Below, piece by piece: positions 1 through 6,533 of a stretch of 9,786 bases of DNA. A program made the position numbers and the translations under genes. Numbering within the stretch: position 1 is the stretch's first letter; each line of letters opens with the position of its first letter. The stretch lies in NCBI GenBank assembly GCA_002292185.1, contig DBBL01000167.1:1-9786 (forward strand). Reading direction: 5' to 3'. The stretch comes from Akkermansiaceae bacterium UBA985 (lineage in GTDB: Bacteria; Verrucomicrobiota; Verrucomicrobiia; Verrucomicrobiales; Akkermansiaceae). The notes under the pieces are model-generated. The model saw only the letters and a list, made by a program, of their open reading frames with translations. It searched no databases and was not told where the DNA came from.

Positions 1-152
1 GCGATGACCTTGCCTTCGGGATCGAAGACGGAGAAACGAAAGTTGTTTTCCTCTATCTGAAGCTGGTTTGTTCCCAGAGGAATGGGAGAGAGGGGTGCAG
101 CGACCAGACCAGTTGAGCTTAGCAACAGACAAGTCATGCTAAGCATGTGCAT
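1..152 (-). CDS. N-terminal fragment of an exported protein, function unknown
   Basis: An open minus-strand frame runs off the left edge; only about 50 residues are visible. It begins MHMLSMTCLLLSSTGLVAAP and reads as a Sec signal peptide: a hydrophobic core (CLLLSSTGLV) followed by an Ala-Ala cleavage-like site. The mature part starts with Pro/Leu-rich sequence and then a beta-rich stretch ending FSVFDPEGKVIA, the kind of segment found at the front of secreted enzymes and beta-sandwich domains. I do not recognise the family. An in-frame ATG at 188 would add 12 residues (MFPNLSAQTSHF) before the signal peptide. I prefer 152 because it puts the hydrophobic core nearer the N-terminus, though neither start has a clear Shine-Dalgarno sequence. 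The DNA just upstream of ATG 152 carries degenerate heptad repeats, described separately. The fragment is too short to assign a role. Confidence 0.65.
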   Translation of the reverse strand, partial: MHMLSMTCLLLSSTGLVAAPLSPIPLGTNQLQIEENNFRFSVFDPEGKVI

Positions 153-172
153 GAAGTGCGAAGTTTGAGCTG
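152..172. repeat. Degenerate TGAAGTT heptads at the start of the exported-protein gene
   Basis: Three consecutive 7-mers, TGAAGTG, CGAAGTT and TGAGCTG, match TGAAGTT at 6, 6 and 4 of 7 positions. A perfect triple of the same heptamer lies at 3594-3614. Read on the minus strand (AACTTCA sense) both sets precede a minus-strand gene. The third copy is weak, so this may be chance. Confidence 0.3.
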
Positions 173-271
173 AAAGGTTAGGGAACATGAGGACATCCAC
201 CCTACGTATACAGCCTCAAAGGTATATCAGATTTTTACGCCACAAAATAGAACTTTTGCGACACCGTGCGG

Positions 272-293
272 GCATTAGCGCGGGGGCTAAGGC
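272..293. other. Weak inverted repeat between two minus-strand genes
   Basis: TTAGC (275-279) and GCTAA (286-290) form a 5-bp stem with a 6-nt loop, extendable by two pairs past one mismatch. It lies in the 149-bp gap (189-337) between the end of the cytochrome gene and the start of the exported-protein gene. No T-run follows on either strand, so it is not a convincing intrinsic terminator. I see no gene, RNA or clear promoter in the rest of this gap. Confidence 0.2.
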
Positions 294-331
294 TGCATTC
301 GGCGCCTACAGCTCTTGTTACAGGTGGGCAA

Positions 332-341
332 CTAGATCTAG
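332..341. other. 10-bp palindrome carrying tandem stop codons of the cytochrome gene
   Basis: CTAGATCTAG is a perfect palindrome. On the minus strand it supplies the cytochrome stop TAG (340-338), followed by ATC and a second in-frame TAG. It could be a simple double stop or a small secondary structure at the end of the message. Confidence 0.35.
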
Positions 342-2662
342 GGGCTGTTCGGATTGCCAATCTGGCGCAGTAGCTGCATGGCAGGTTGGTAGTTGCGGTC
401 GATGCCGAGGCAGGTTCTGCAGGCTTCGAAGGCTTCCATTTTCTGGCCCATGCGCAGATGAACGGTGGCACGCGCGTAGGGGTAGGAGATTTCGCGGGGG
501 TTGACCTGCTCGGCATAAAAGAGCGATTCGATGGCTTCTTTGAGCTTGTTTTGGCCGGCGAGCAGGAGGCCGAGGTTATAGTGGGCACGATCATGGCCGG
601 GAGCTATCTGCACAACCTGGCGCAGTAGCTGTTCGGTTTTGTCCTTTTGACCAAGCTCTGCGTAAGTAAGTGCCTGCAGATAGAGATAGCGGGGGTTAGC
701 GGGCTCAAGCTTGGCGGCGATTTCAAGCTGAGTGAGGGCTTCCTTGGGGCGGCCCATCTGGCCTAAGAGGATGGCATAAAATCCGTGGCTTCCGGCTGAG
801 GTCTGATCGAGGGCGAGTGCTTTTTTTAACCATTTCTCAGCTTCGGGCAAGTTGTTTGCCTCTGACTCGAGCTGCGCCATGCGCATGGCACCTGAGGGTT
901 GGTCCGCGGTGTAGATGATGGTTTCTTTGAGTTCTTTAAGAATGGCGGAGCGTCCGGACAGGTGGGTGCGCCAAGCCCAGGCTGCAGCGATGCGCACTTC
1001 CTTAACAGGGTCTTGAAGCATGGGCTCAAGCCATGCGCCATTTTCTCGGCCGAACTCGAGTAGCTGGCATGCGGCAGCACGGACGATCGACTCCTTGCTA
1101 CGCACTCCCTGACGGCCAAGTTGTTGGACGCGTGGGTCAGTGCCAAAGGGCTGCATGATCTTTAGTAGAGAGGCTTGCCAGTAGGGGTTGGGCTCGTCTT
1201 CGTAGGCTTTGAGCAGGGGCTCGAGGCTGTTGGCTTGCCCTTCGTAGAGAGAAGCAATAGCACGTGTGCGAGCACGTTGGCGCTTTCTCTCAGGGGTGTG
1301 GAGTTTGTCGCCATACCAGGTCTTGGTCCATTTGATCGCCCAGTCGGTGTCCTTGTCCTCATGGCATTTGTTGCAGGCGTTGGGAATATTGTGCTCTTTG
1401 GTGAGTAGCGGATCTGGCACGTGGAAGCCATGATCACGGCGGTGGTCGCGGCCCATGTAGGTGGTTTCACTCATGTGGCAGTCTACACAGGAGTGGCCAG
1501 AGCCAACGTCATTGTGTTTGCCGATTCCGAAGTGCTTGGTGTGCGAGGCAGGGTCGATGATGATGGCGCCACTGATGCGCCCGTTGGATCCGCCTGAGTG
1601 GCAGGACATACACAAGGCATTGTTGGTGAGTGGCAGTTTGAGCTTATTGCTATGTGGGTCATGGCAGTCTGAGCAGCGCACTCCTTTGTGGCCCATGTTG
1701 CTGGTGCGCAAGGAGGTCCAGACGTAGTCTTCATCGAGGATTTGACCGTCTGCGTAAAACAGGTTCGGCTGGGATGGAAGTTGAAGTTGAAAGTGATCAC
1801 CAAATTTATCTCCGACGTGGAATTCATCATCCATGGCCGCTCTACGGCTGTGACAGGTAGCGCAGTTTTCAAAGACACGATCAGGGTGGTTTTTTTTCAT
1901 CTCCTGATGTGCTGGAATGTCGATCAGGCAGCCGGATTTTTCGTCTGCTTGCTCGGCGATGTTGCCGTGGCATTGGGTGCAGCCGACTCCCATTTCCTTC
2001 CACTGGCTGTTGTAGCTGTCGGTTTTAATATCGTAGTTTTTACGGTAATCGGTCATGTGGCACCATGCACATTGGGTGTTCCAGTTCATGCCGCGGCCGG
2101 TCCAGTGGCCCCAGTCTGCCTCGGTGCGCTCGTCCCCATTGAAGATATCAAACCACTCCTCCTGATGAGGATCCCAGGCGGCATTCGGGGTCTGCCAGCG
2201 GCCACCGCTAGCGGCGACGAGGTATTGGACCAGTGGCTCGACTCCAATAGCCATGCCGACAGAATGTGGCTTGTCGTTGGCGGAGACGGTGAGATTTTTG
2301 CCTTCTTTGGTGAAGTTCCATTTTTCCACGCCGTGGAATTTTTCGCCGGAGAAAGGCTTGCTATCAAGGGTGAGGTCGAGAAGTCGGTTGGCCTGGCCGT
2401 GATGGGAGTTTTGCCAGTGGTGGTGGATGTCCTTATGACATTCTTGGCAGCGTTGGGAGATGCTGTTTTGACCAGGGAGTTTGTTTAAACTGGCATGGAG
2501 CTCAGGGTGTTGATCACCAGTGGTGCCGGTTTGCAGGACATATTCATCCGGCTTATCATTGTCATTGTTATTGCCGTTGTCATCGCTGAGTTCTTTTTTG
2601 CCGCAGCAGCACAAGCTGAGTGCTAGCAGAAAGCTTATCAAATATCGGCAGTTAGTGAGCAT
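338..2662 (-). CDS. Octaheme c-type cytochrome with HEAT-like and TPR repeats, probable lipoprotein
   Basis: This 774-aa protein has eight CXXCH haem c motifs: CQECH 72-76, CAWCH 198-202, CTQCH 228-232, CATCH 267-271, CSDCH 330-334, CMSCH 351-355, CVDCH 392-396 and CNKCH 430-434. The fifth and sixth, CSDCHDPH...LCMSCH, form a doubled-CXXCH pair as in cytochrome c554/NrfA-like multihaem proteins. After the haem domain come HEAT-like helical repeats (about 480-570) and four to five TPRs (about 590-770). The N-terminus is an export signal: MLTNCR, a hydrophobic stretch, CCCGKK, then an Asn/Asp-rich linker. This resembles a lipoprotein, but no Cys has a small residue at -1, so the lipobox is off-consensus. 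I chose ATG 2662; the frame extends 8 codons to a TTG at 2686, which looks less likely. A periplasmic redox or electron-transfer role is inferred and the substrate is unknown. No CXXCK active-site motif of NrfA is present. The CPBP protease gene ends 37 nt upstream. Confidence 0.92.
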   Translation of the reverse strand: MLTNCRYLISFLLALSLCCCGKKELSDDNGNNNDNDKPDEYVLQTGTTGDQHPELHASLNKLPGQNSISQRCQECHKDIHHHWQNSHHGQANRLLDLTLDSKPFSGEKFHGVEKWNFTKEGKNLTVSANDKPHSVGMAIGVEPLVQYLVAASGGRWQTPNAAWDPHQEEWFDIFNGDERTEADWGHWTGRGMNWNTQCAWCHMTDYRKNYDIKTDSYNSQWKEMGVGCTQCHGNIAEQADEKSGCLIDIPAHQEMKKNHPDRVFENCATCHSRRAAMDDEFHVGDKFGDHFQLQLPSQPNLFYADGQILDEDYVWTSLRTSNMGHKGVRCSDCHDPHSNKLKLPLTNNALCMSCHSGGSNGRISGAIIIDPASHTKHFGIGKHNDVGSGHSCVDCHMSETTYMGRDHRRDHGFHVPDPLLTKEHNIPNACNKCHEDKDTDWAIKWTKTWYGDKLHTPERKRQRARTRAIASLYEGQANSLEPLLKAYEDEPNPYWQASLLKIMQPFGTDPRVQQLGRQGVRSKESIVRAAACQLLEFGRENGAWLEPMLQDPVKEVRIAAAWAWRTHLSGRSAILKELKETIIYTADQPSGAMRMAQLESEANNLPEAEKWLKKALALDQTSAGSHGFYAILLGQMGRPKEALTQLEIAAKLEPANPRYLYLQALTYAELGQKDKTEQLLRQVVQIAPGHDRAHYNLGLLLAGQNKLKEAIESLFYAEQVNPREISYPYARATVHLRMGQKMEAFEACRTCLGIDRNYQPAMQLLRQIGNPNSP

Positions 2663-2699
2663 CACGGCGTGAATGATTGGGATCAAGAAAACGGGGAGA

Positions 2700-3563
2700 T
2701 TAGTGGAAGTTTATTTCCTGAACAAGAAGTTGGCTGGCATTAAAAAGCGCGTGGATAGAAATGGGAGCCCAAAGCGATCCACTCAGCTCGTAGGCAAGGG
2801 CAAGAATAAGGGCGAGAAAGATCAGCGGAATCAAGGCCGAAATATTAAAGTGCACAACGCCAAAGAGCAGTGAGGAGAGAACGGTGGCAAAAAGGCGGCC
2901 GGAGAAGCGCTTGATTGTGGTGTAAATATAACCTCGAAAAACAATTTCCTCAGCGATCGGAGCTATGAGTATAGCGCTGAGAGCAATCATGATGCGGATC
3001 GTTACCGCATTGGTTTCCTGGTAGGTCTTGACCGTCTCCTGAAGCTTGGCGTCATTACCAAAATATTGCTCTAGCCAGCCGCTGTAGCCATAATATTCAA
3101 TGCCAAATAAGAACATGTAGGCGATGATCACACCAGCCGGCGTGATCACCCACAGATAGCGTGCGTGTTTCCATTTTAGTCCCAGAAATTGGCTCATGCT
3201 GGCTCCTCTGGATGCTAGCATGACGGCAACTAGCATAGCAGGAACAAGTTGTACAACAATGCCGACAGCAAGTATCCATGGGGTAATGCTGATTTCCTGA
3301 GGCTTGCCGTTGCTGTCCAGCGGAGCAGGGCTGAGGTAATCGAGTAAAAAGACGGCATAGATGCAGAAGAAGATCAATAGGCCGAGCAGGTCAAATGCGT
3401 TTAGGGCCTCTGTGCGCACGAGCCCTTTTTGATGCGGTCTCAGCGATGGCCCTTTGTCACGAGCATAGAGGTAGAAAGGCAGAACCGTCGCCATCAGAGC
3501 TACACAAAGGAAGTAGCCATAGATAAAAATGGAATCCGCAGTAATGGGTATGTTGATGGGCAT
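2700..3563 (-). CDS. CPBP family intramembrane metalloprotease (Abi/CAAX-protease-like)
   Basis: This 287-aa polytopic membrane protein carries the three signature motifs of the CPBP/Abi family (PF02517). They are EEIVFR (EExxxR) at 205-210, FGVVH (FxxxH) at 234-238 and HALFN (HxxxN) at 271-275. The two Glu and two His residues are those expected to bind the catalytic metal within the membrane. Hydrophobic segments lie at about 11-32, 56-76, 93-117, 137-154, 187-204, 223-235 and 240-258. Known relatives include the eukaryotic CAAX protease Rce1 and bacterial bacteriocin-immunity proteins; the substrate here cannot be told. The start ATG at 3563 has no Shine-Dalgarno sequence and lies about 30 bp downstream (on its own strand) of a triple AACTTCA repeat. 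It is divergent from the SMUG1 gene, and the cytochrome gene follows 37 nt after its stop, so a two-gene transcript is possible. Confidence 0.92.
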   Translation of the reverse strand: MPINIPITADSIFIYGYFLCVALMATVLPFYLYARDKGPSLRPHQKGLVRTEALNAFDLLGLLIFFCIYAVFLLDYLSPAPLDSNGKPQEISITPWILAVGIVVQLVPAMLVAVMLASRGASMSQFLGLKWKHARYLWVITPAGVIIAYMFLFGIEYYGYSGWLEQYFGNDAKLQETVKTYQETNAVTIRIMIALSAILIAPIAEEIVFRGYIYTTIKRFSGRLFATVLSSLLFGVVHFNISALIPLIFLALILALAYELSGSLWAPISIHALFNASQLLVQEINFH

Positions 3564-3593
3564 CGGGTGGGGCGGCAGTGTAGTCCAGGATCG

Positions 3594-3614
3594 TGAAGTT
3601 TGAAGTTTGAAGTT
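3594..3614. repeat. Three perfect tandem TGAAGTT heptamers in a divergent intergenic region
   Basis: TGAAGTT is repeated three times without interruption, followed by TAAGAG. On the minus strand it reads AACTTCA three times. It lies in the 78-bp gap between the divergent protease (ATG 3563) and SMUG1 (ATG 3642) genes, where both promoters must act unless they reach into coding sequence. A role as a regulator binding site, or simple slippage-generated repeat, is possible. Confidence 0.6.
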
Positions 3615-3641
3615 TAAGAGATTCAGTGCTGTGATTAGCGC

Positions 3642-4403
3642 ATGCCGAATTCAAGTGCTCATTCCAGTGAGTCCACCAGCAAGATGCTCATCGATGCCGC
3701 CGCCGAGTTGGTGGGTTCATTGAAGCCGCTGAGCTTTCAGGAGCCAGTGAGTCACGTGTATTTGTCCACAGAATATGCATGGGATAGGCATTGCGAGTAC
3801 CTCGAGCGATATGGGCAAGGTCCTAAAAAAGTGCTGATGCTGGGAATGAATCCGGGGCCGTGGGGGATGGCGCAAACGGGCATTCCCTTTGGTGAAATTC
3901 CATCCGTGCGTGACTGGATGGGGATTTCTGGCCCAGTGGATAAACCTGATCCTGAGCATCCAAAGCGGCCCGTGGAGGGTTTTGCATGCAGTCGCTCAGA
4001 GGTGAGTGGCCGGCGCTTGTGGGGTCTTTGCGCGGAGAAATTTCCCAATCCAGATGATTTTTTTAAGGATCATTTTGTGGCCAATTATTGCCCTCTCGTT
4101 TGGATGGGAGAGACGGGTAAAAACATCACGCCTGACAAGTTGCCAAAGGCGGAGATGGAGCCGGTAGAGCAGGCGTGCCGCAAGCATCTTGCCGCGGTCA
4201 TCGCTGCCATCGATCCCGAGTGGCTCATTGGCGTGGGTGCCTACGCTGAAAAAAAGCTCATTGAGACGGTGAAGGAATATTTTCCATCCAAGCCATATCA
4301 AACGGGCAAGATATTGCACCCCTCGCCAGCATCTCCTGTTGCCAACCGAGGATGGGAGCCCCAGGCCGAGCGCCAACTCAAGGACTTGGGTGTTTGGAGC
4401 TGA
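3642..4403 (+). CDS. Single-strand-selective monofunctional uracil-DNA glycosylase (SMUG1 family)
   Basis: This 253-aa enzyme of the UDG superfamily should excise uracil, and probably oxidised pyrimidines such as 5-hydroxymethyluracil, from DNA to start base-excision repair. It has the SMUG1 signatures: GMNPGPWGMAQTG at 68-80 followed by IPFGE, NYCPL at 148-152, and HPSPASP at 226-232 followed by VANRGW. In human SMUG1 the Asn of GMNPGP (Asn85) positions the catalytic water and the His of HPSP (His239) completes the site; both are kept here (Asn70, His226). The Asn of the NYCPL segment corresponds to the base-recognition region. Length is close to the usual 240-280 aa. ATG 3642 has no Shine-Dalgarno sequence; ATG 3684 (residue 15) is an alternative because the first 14 residues are Ser-rich and not conserved-looking. 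It stands alone, with divergent and convergent neighbours. Its stop codon lies in a hairpin loop. Confidence 0.95.
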   Translation: MPNSSAHSSESTSKMLIDAAAELVGSLKPLSFQEPVSHVYLSTEYAWDRHCEYLERYGQGPKKVLMLGMNPGPWGMAQTGIPFGEIPSVRDWMGISGPVDKPDPEHPKRPVEGFACSRSEVSGRRLWGLCAEKFPNPDDFFKDHFVANYCPLVWMGETGKNITPDKLPKAEMEPVEQACRKHLAAVIAAIDPEWLIGVGAYAEKKLIETVKEYFPSKPYQTGKILHPSPASPVANRGWEPQAERQLKDLGVWS

Positions 4404-4412
4404 GGCTCCAAA
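4393..4412. terminator. Perfect 8-bp stem-loop spanning the SMUG1 stop codon, possible non-canonical terminator
   Basis: TTTGGAGC (4393-4400) pairs perfectly with GCTCCAAA (4405-4412) around a TGAG loop that contains the stop codon TGA (4401-4403). It lies between convergent genes, SMUG1 and accC. No T-run follows on either strand, so it is not a textbook intrinsic terminator. It could protect the 3' end of the message or act with another factor. Confidence 0.4.
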
Positions 4413-4459
4413 ATAAAGTGGGGGAAGCTATGGCTTTCGGCGGACAGCCGCTGACTAAT

Positions 4460-5815
4460 TTAGCCTTGGCTGGTTTTGATGTAGTCGCCAACCCACTCAA
4501 TACCATACTCGCCATTGACGAAATCTGGATGATTCATGATTTCAAGCTGGAATGGGATGGTGGTTTTGATGCCCTCGATTTTAAACTCTGAGAGTGCGCG
4601 CTTCATGCGTTGGATAGCGATCTCACGGGTTGAGGCGGTGACGATGAGTTTGGCGATCATCGAGTCGTAATGTGGTGGCACGCTATAGCCAGAGTAGACG
4701 TGGGTATCAATGCGGACGCCCTTGCCTCCAGGCGTGTACCATAGGGTAATGGTTCCTGGGCTGGGGGCGAAGTTGTTGTACGGATCCTCGGCGTTGATAC
4801 GGCATTCGATGGAGTGGCCACGCGGATTGGTGTTGAGCACGTGGTGAGAGAGTGGCTCGTTTGCAGCGACGCGGATTTGCTCCTTGATGAGCTCACAGCC
4901 CATGACTTCCTCGGTGACGGGGTGTTCCACTTGGATACGCGTATTCATCTCCATGAAGTAGAAGTTCTCGGCCTTCTCATCGACAAGGTATTCGATGGTT
5001 CCGGCGTTTTCGTAACCGATGGAGGAGATCAACTTGACCGATGCTTTTGCCATTTGCTGACGGAGCTCCTCGGAAATTAAGGGGGAGGGGCACTCTTCGA
5101 TGATTTTCTGATTACGGCGCTGCATGGAGCAGTCACGCTCGCCGAGCTGGACGAAGTTGCCATGGGTGTCGCCGATGACTTGGATCTCAATGTGGTGCGG
5201 CTTGAGTACGAGTTTTTCTAGGTAGCAGTCTCCATTGCCAAAACAGGCGATGGCCTCTTGGCTGGCCTGGTTATACATTTCGATGAATTCTTTTTCTTCG
5301 AAGCACGGGCGCATCCCGCGGCCACCACCACCAGCAGTGGCTTTGATCATGACGGGAAAGCCAATATCTTTGGCTAGCTTCAAACCGTGCTCGGCAGAAT
5401 CAAGCATTCCCTCTGAACCGGGGGTCACAGGTACGCCGTTTGCGACGGCGGTCGCACGGGCAGTGTTTTTGTCACCCATTTTACGAATAAGATCCGCAGA
5501 AGGCCCTATGAATTTGATCTGACAGCTTTCACAAATTTCAACAAAGCGAGCGTTCTCTGAGAGGAATCCGTATCCGGGGTGAATAGCATCAGCTCCCGTA
5601 ATCTCAGCGGCCGCGATGATGCGGTCTGGCTTAAGGTAGCTGTCTTTGCTGGCAGCTGGCCCAATACATACAGCTTCATCAGCCAGCTGAACATGCATGG
5701 AGTCGACATCGGCCTCAGAGTAGACGGCTACCGATGCGACGCCGAGCTCGCGGCAGGCGCGGATGATGCGAAGGGCGATTTCACCGCGGTTAGCGACAAG
5801 GACTTTCTTGAACAT
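4460..5815 (-). CDS. accC: Acetyl-CoA carboxylase, biotin carboxylase subunit
   Basis: AccC carboxylates the biotin carried by AccB using ATP and bicarbonate, the first half-reaction of acetyl-CoA carboxylase in fatty-acid synthesis (cytoplasm). The protein is 451 aa against about 449 in E. coli and is collinear with it throughout. The N-terminal domain starts [19 protein letters not shown]. The ATP-grasp domain spans about 115-330 with the glycine loop AGGGGRGM at 161-168. Residues matching the E. coli nucleotide and metal ligands are visible: Lys116, Lys158, His208, Glu275 and Glu289. The C-terminal domain contains RINAED with Arg339, equivalent to catalytic Arg338. Other landmarks are [10 protein letters not shown] (79-88), [12 protein letters not shown] (226-237) and [15 protein letters not shown] (289-303). 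The start ATG lies 51 nt after accB with no Shine-Dalgarno sequence. The carboxyltransferase genes accA and accD are not in the window, the usual arrangement when accBC form their own operon. Confidence 0.98.
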   Translation of the reverse strand: MFKKVLVANRGEIALRIIRACRELGVASVAVYSEADVDSMHVQLADEAVCIGPAASKDSYLKPDRIIAAAEITGADAIHPGYGFLSENARFVEICESCQIKFIGPSADLIRKMGDKNTARATAVANGVPVTPGSEGMLDSAEHGLKLAKDIGFPVMIKATAGGGGRGMRPCFEEKEFIEMYNQASQEAIACFGNGDCYLEKLVLKPHHIEIQVIGDTHGNFVQLGERDCSMQRRNQKIIEECPSPLISEELRQQMAKASVKLISSIGYENAGTIEYLVDEKAENFYFMEMNTRIQVEHPVTEEVMGCELIKEQIRVAANEPLSHHVLNTNPRGHSIECRINAEDPYNNFAPSPGTITLWYTPGGKGVRIDTHVYSGYSVPPHYDSMIAKLIVTASTREIAIQRMKRALSEFKIEGIKTTIPFQLEIMNHPDFVNGEYGIEWVGDYIKTSQG

Positions 5816-5866
5816 GAAGGTATGATAAAAAGGCTGCGTTGTGGGCGGAAGCGGTTTTAGTCGGCC

Positions 5867-6349
5867 TTAGCTGATTTGGAAAAGATCATCGCCAAACTGA
5901 ACGGGCTCGCCGTCCTTGGCAACGATAGCGGTGACAGTGCCGGAAGTTTCAGCCTTGATTTCGTTCATGACTTTCATGGCCTCGATAATACAGATGGTCT
6001 GGCCTTCGCTGATGGTGTCACCTACGGCGACAAAGGCAGCCACGTCCGGTGAGGAGGCGGCGTAAAATGTGCCAACCATGGGAGCTGTGATCGCATTACC
6101 TGCAGGTGCGGCGGCGGCAGTTTCTCCAGCGGCGGCAGCAGCTGCTGCTGGAGCGGCTGCGGGAGCGGCGGGCATGGCGGCCTGGGCTACCTGCACGATG
6201 TCTGCACCTTTTTTCATTTTCAGGTCGACCCCTTCTTCCTTGAGGTGGAAGTAGCTGAGCTCATGTTGGTCCATGAGTTCGACGATTTTACGAATTTCCT
6301 TAAGATCCACGGTAGTATTGGTTGGTTGTGATGAAGCAAGCGGGAACAT
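5867..6349 (-). CDS. accB: Acetyl-CoA carboxylase, biotin carboxyl carrier protein
   Basis: AccB (BCCP) carries the biotin carboxylated by AccC and delivers CO2 to the carboxyltransferase. The 160-aa protein has a helical N-terminal part (DLKEIRKIVELMDQHELS), an Ala/Pro-rich flexible linker at about 57-85, and the biotinyl domain at about 86-160. The biotinylation motif is EAMKVMNEIKAE with Lys126 as the modified residue; the family more often has EAMKLMNEIKAE. The thumb region TFYAASSPD is also present. The ATG at 6349 adds 13 residues (MFPLASSQPTNTT) before GTG 6310, and family members usually begin at M-D-L/I-K..., so GTG 6310 is a serious alternative start (147 aa). GAGG abuts ATG 6349 with no spacer, too close for a normal ribosome-binding site. 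It is the first gene of an accB-accC operon. Confidence 0.96.
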   Translation of the reverse strand: MFPLASSQPTNTTVDLKEIRKIVELMDQHELSYFHLKEEGVDLKMKKGADIVQVAQAAMPAAPAAAPAAAAAAAGETAAAAPAGNAITAPMVGTFYAASSPDVAAFVAVGDTISEGQTICIIEAMKVMNEIKAETSGTVTAIVAKDGEPVQFGDDLFQIS

Positions 6350-6373
6350 CCTCAGCTGCTTGCAATGGATGTG

Positions 6374-6403
6374 ATACTAATTGTCATGGGCGGTCTGCGT
6401 CAA
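6374..6403 (-). promoter_or_regulatory. Candidate sigma70-type promoter for accBC
   Basis: On the minus strand, TTGACG (6403-6398, 5 of 6 to the -35 consensus) is followed by an 18-nt spacer and TAGTAT (6379-6374, 4 of 6 to the -10 consensus). Transcription would start near 6367, about 18 nt before ATG 6349 or 57 nt before GTG 6310. This is pattern matching only. Confidence 0.4.
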
Positions 6404-6446
6404 GCGAATCCCCCACGCAGGTATCATCTGCGGTTTTGCGCTCCTT

Positions 6447-6476
6447 TTTAAGGTTTCTTTTGAGAATCCCTATAAG
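6447..6476 (+). promoter_or_regulatory. Weak candidate promoter for the 358-aa kinase-like gene
   Basis: TATAAG (6471-6476) matches 5 of 6 bases of a -10 box. The upstream TTTAAG (6447-6452, 18-nt spacing) is a poor -35. A start near 6483 would leave a leader of about 50 nt that includes the near-palindrome at 6492-6505 and a short ACTGA/TCAGT inverted repeat (6511-6530). Confidence 0.25.
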
Positions 6477-6491
6477 AATTGAGGCTATATT

Positions 6492-6505
6492 GGGCTAATT
6501 TGCCC
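6492..6505. other. Near-palindrome GGGC-N-AATT-N-GCCC upstream of the kinase-like gene
   Basis: GGGCTAATTTGCCC is a 14-bp palindrome apart from one non-matching symmetric pair. It lies about 30 bp before ATG 6534. It has the form of a dimeric regulator site or a small 4-bp-stem hairpin; there is no further support. Confidence 0.25.
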
Positions 6506-6533
6506 TATGGACTGATTTTCTTAATTCAGTTTG

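Noticed and set aside
187..504. Plus-strand open frame of 105 codons starting in the left intergenic gap
   Set aside because: Arg/Cys-rich composition with no motif, no ribosome-binding site, and two thirds of it antisense to the TPR coding region.
1776..1792. GAAGTT repeated within the cytochrome gene, similar to the intergenic heptads
   Set aside because: The period is 6, not 7, and it encodes alternating Gln-Leu residues (QLQL), so coding explains it.
1688..2488. Long plus-strand open frame (266 codons) rich in Val, Ala and Phe
   Set aside because: It lies wholly opposite the cytochrome gene, whose eight haem motifs prove the minus-strand frame. The hydrophobic composition is what the complement of that coding sequence gives.
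3642..4403. SMUG1 protein considered as a family 4/5 uracil-DNA glycosylase
   Set aside because: No iron-sulfur cysteine pattern, and the GMNPGP-x-GMAQTG and HPSP-x-SP-x-ANRGW motifs are specific to SMUG1.
6069..6254. Ala-rich repeat-like DNA and small open frame opposite accB
   Set aside because: It is the complement of the Ala/Pro linker of BCCP, normal for this family.
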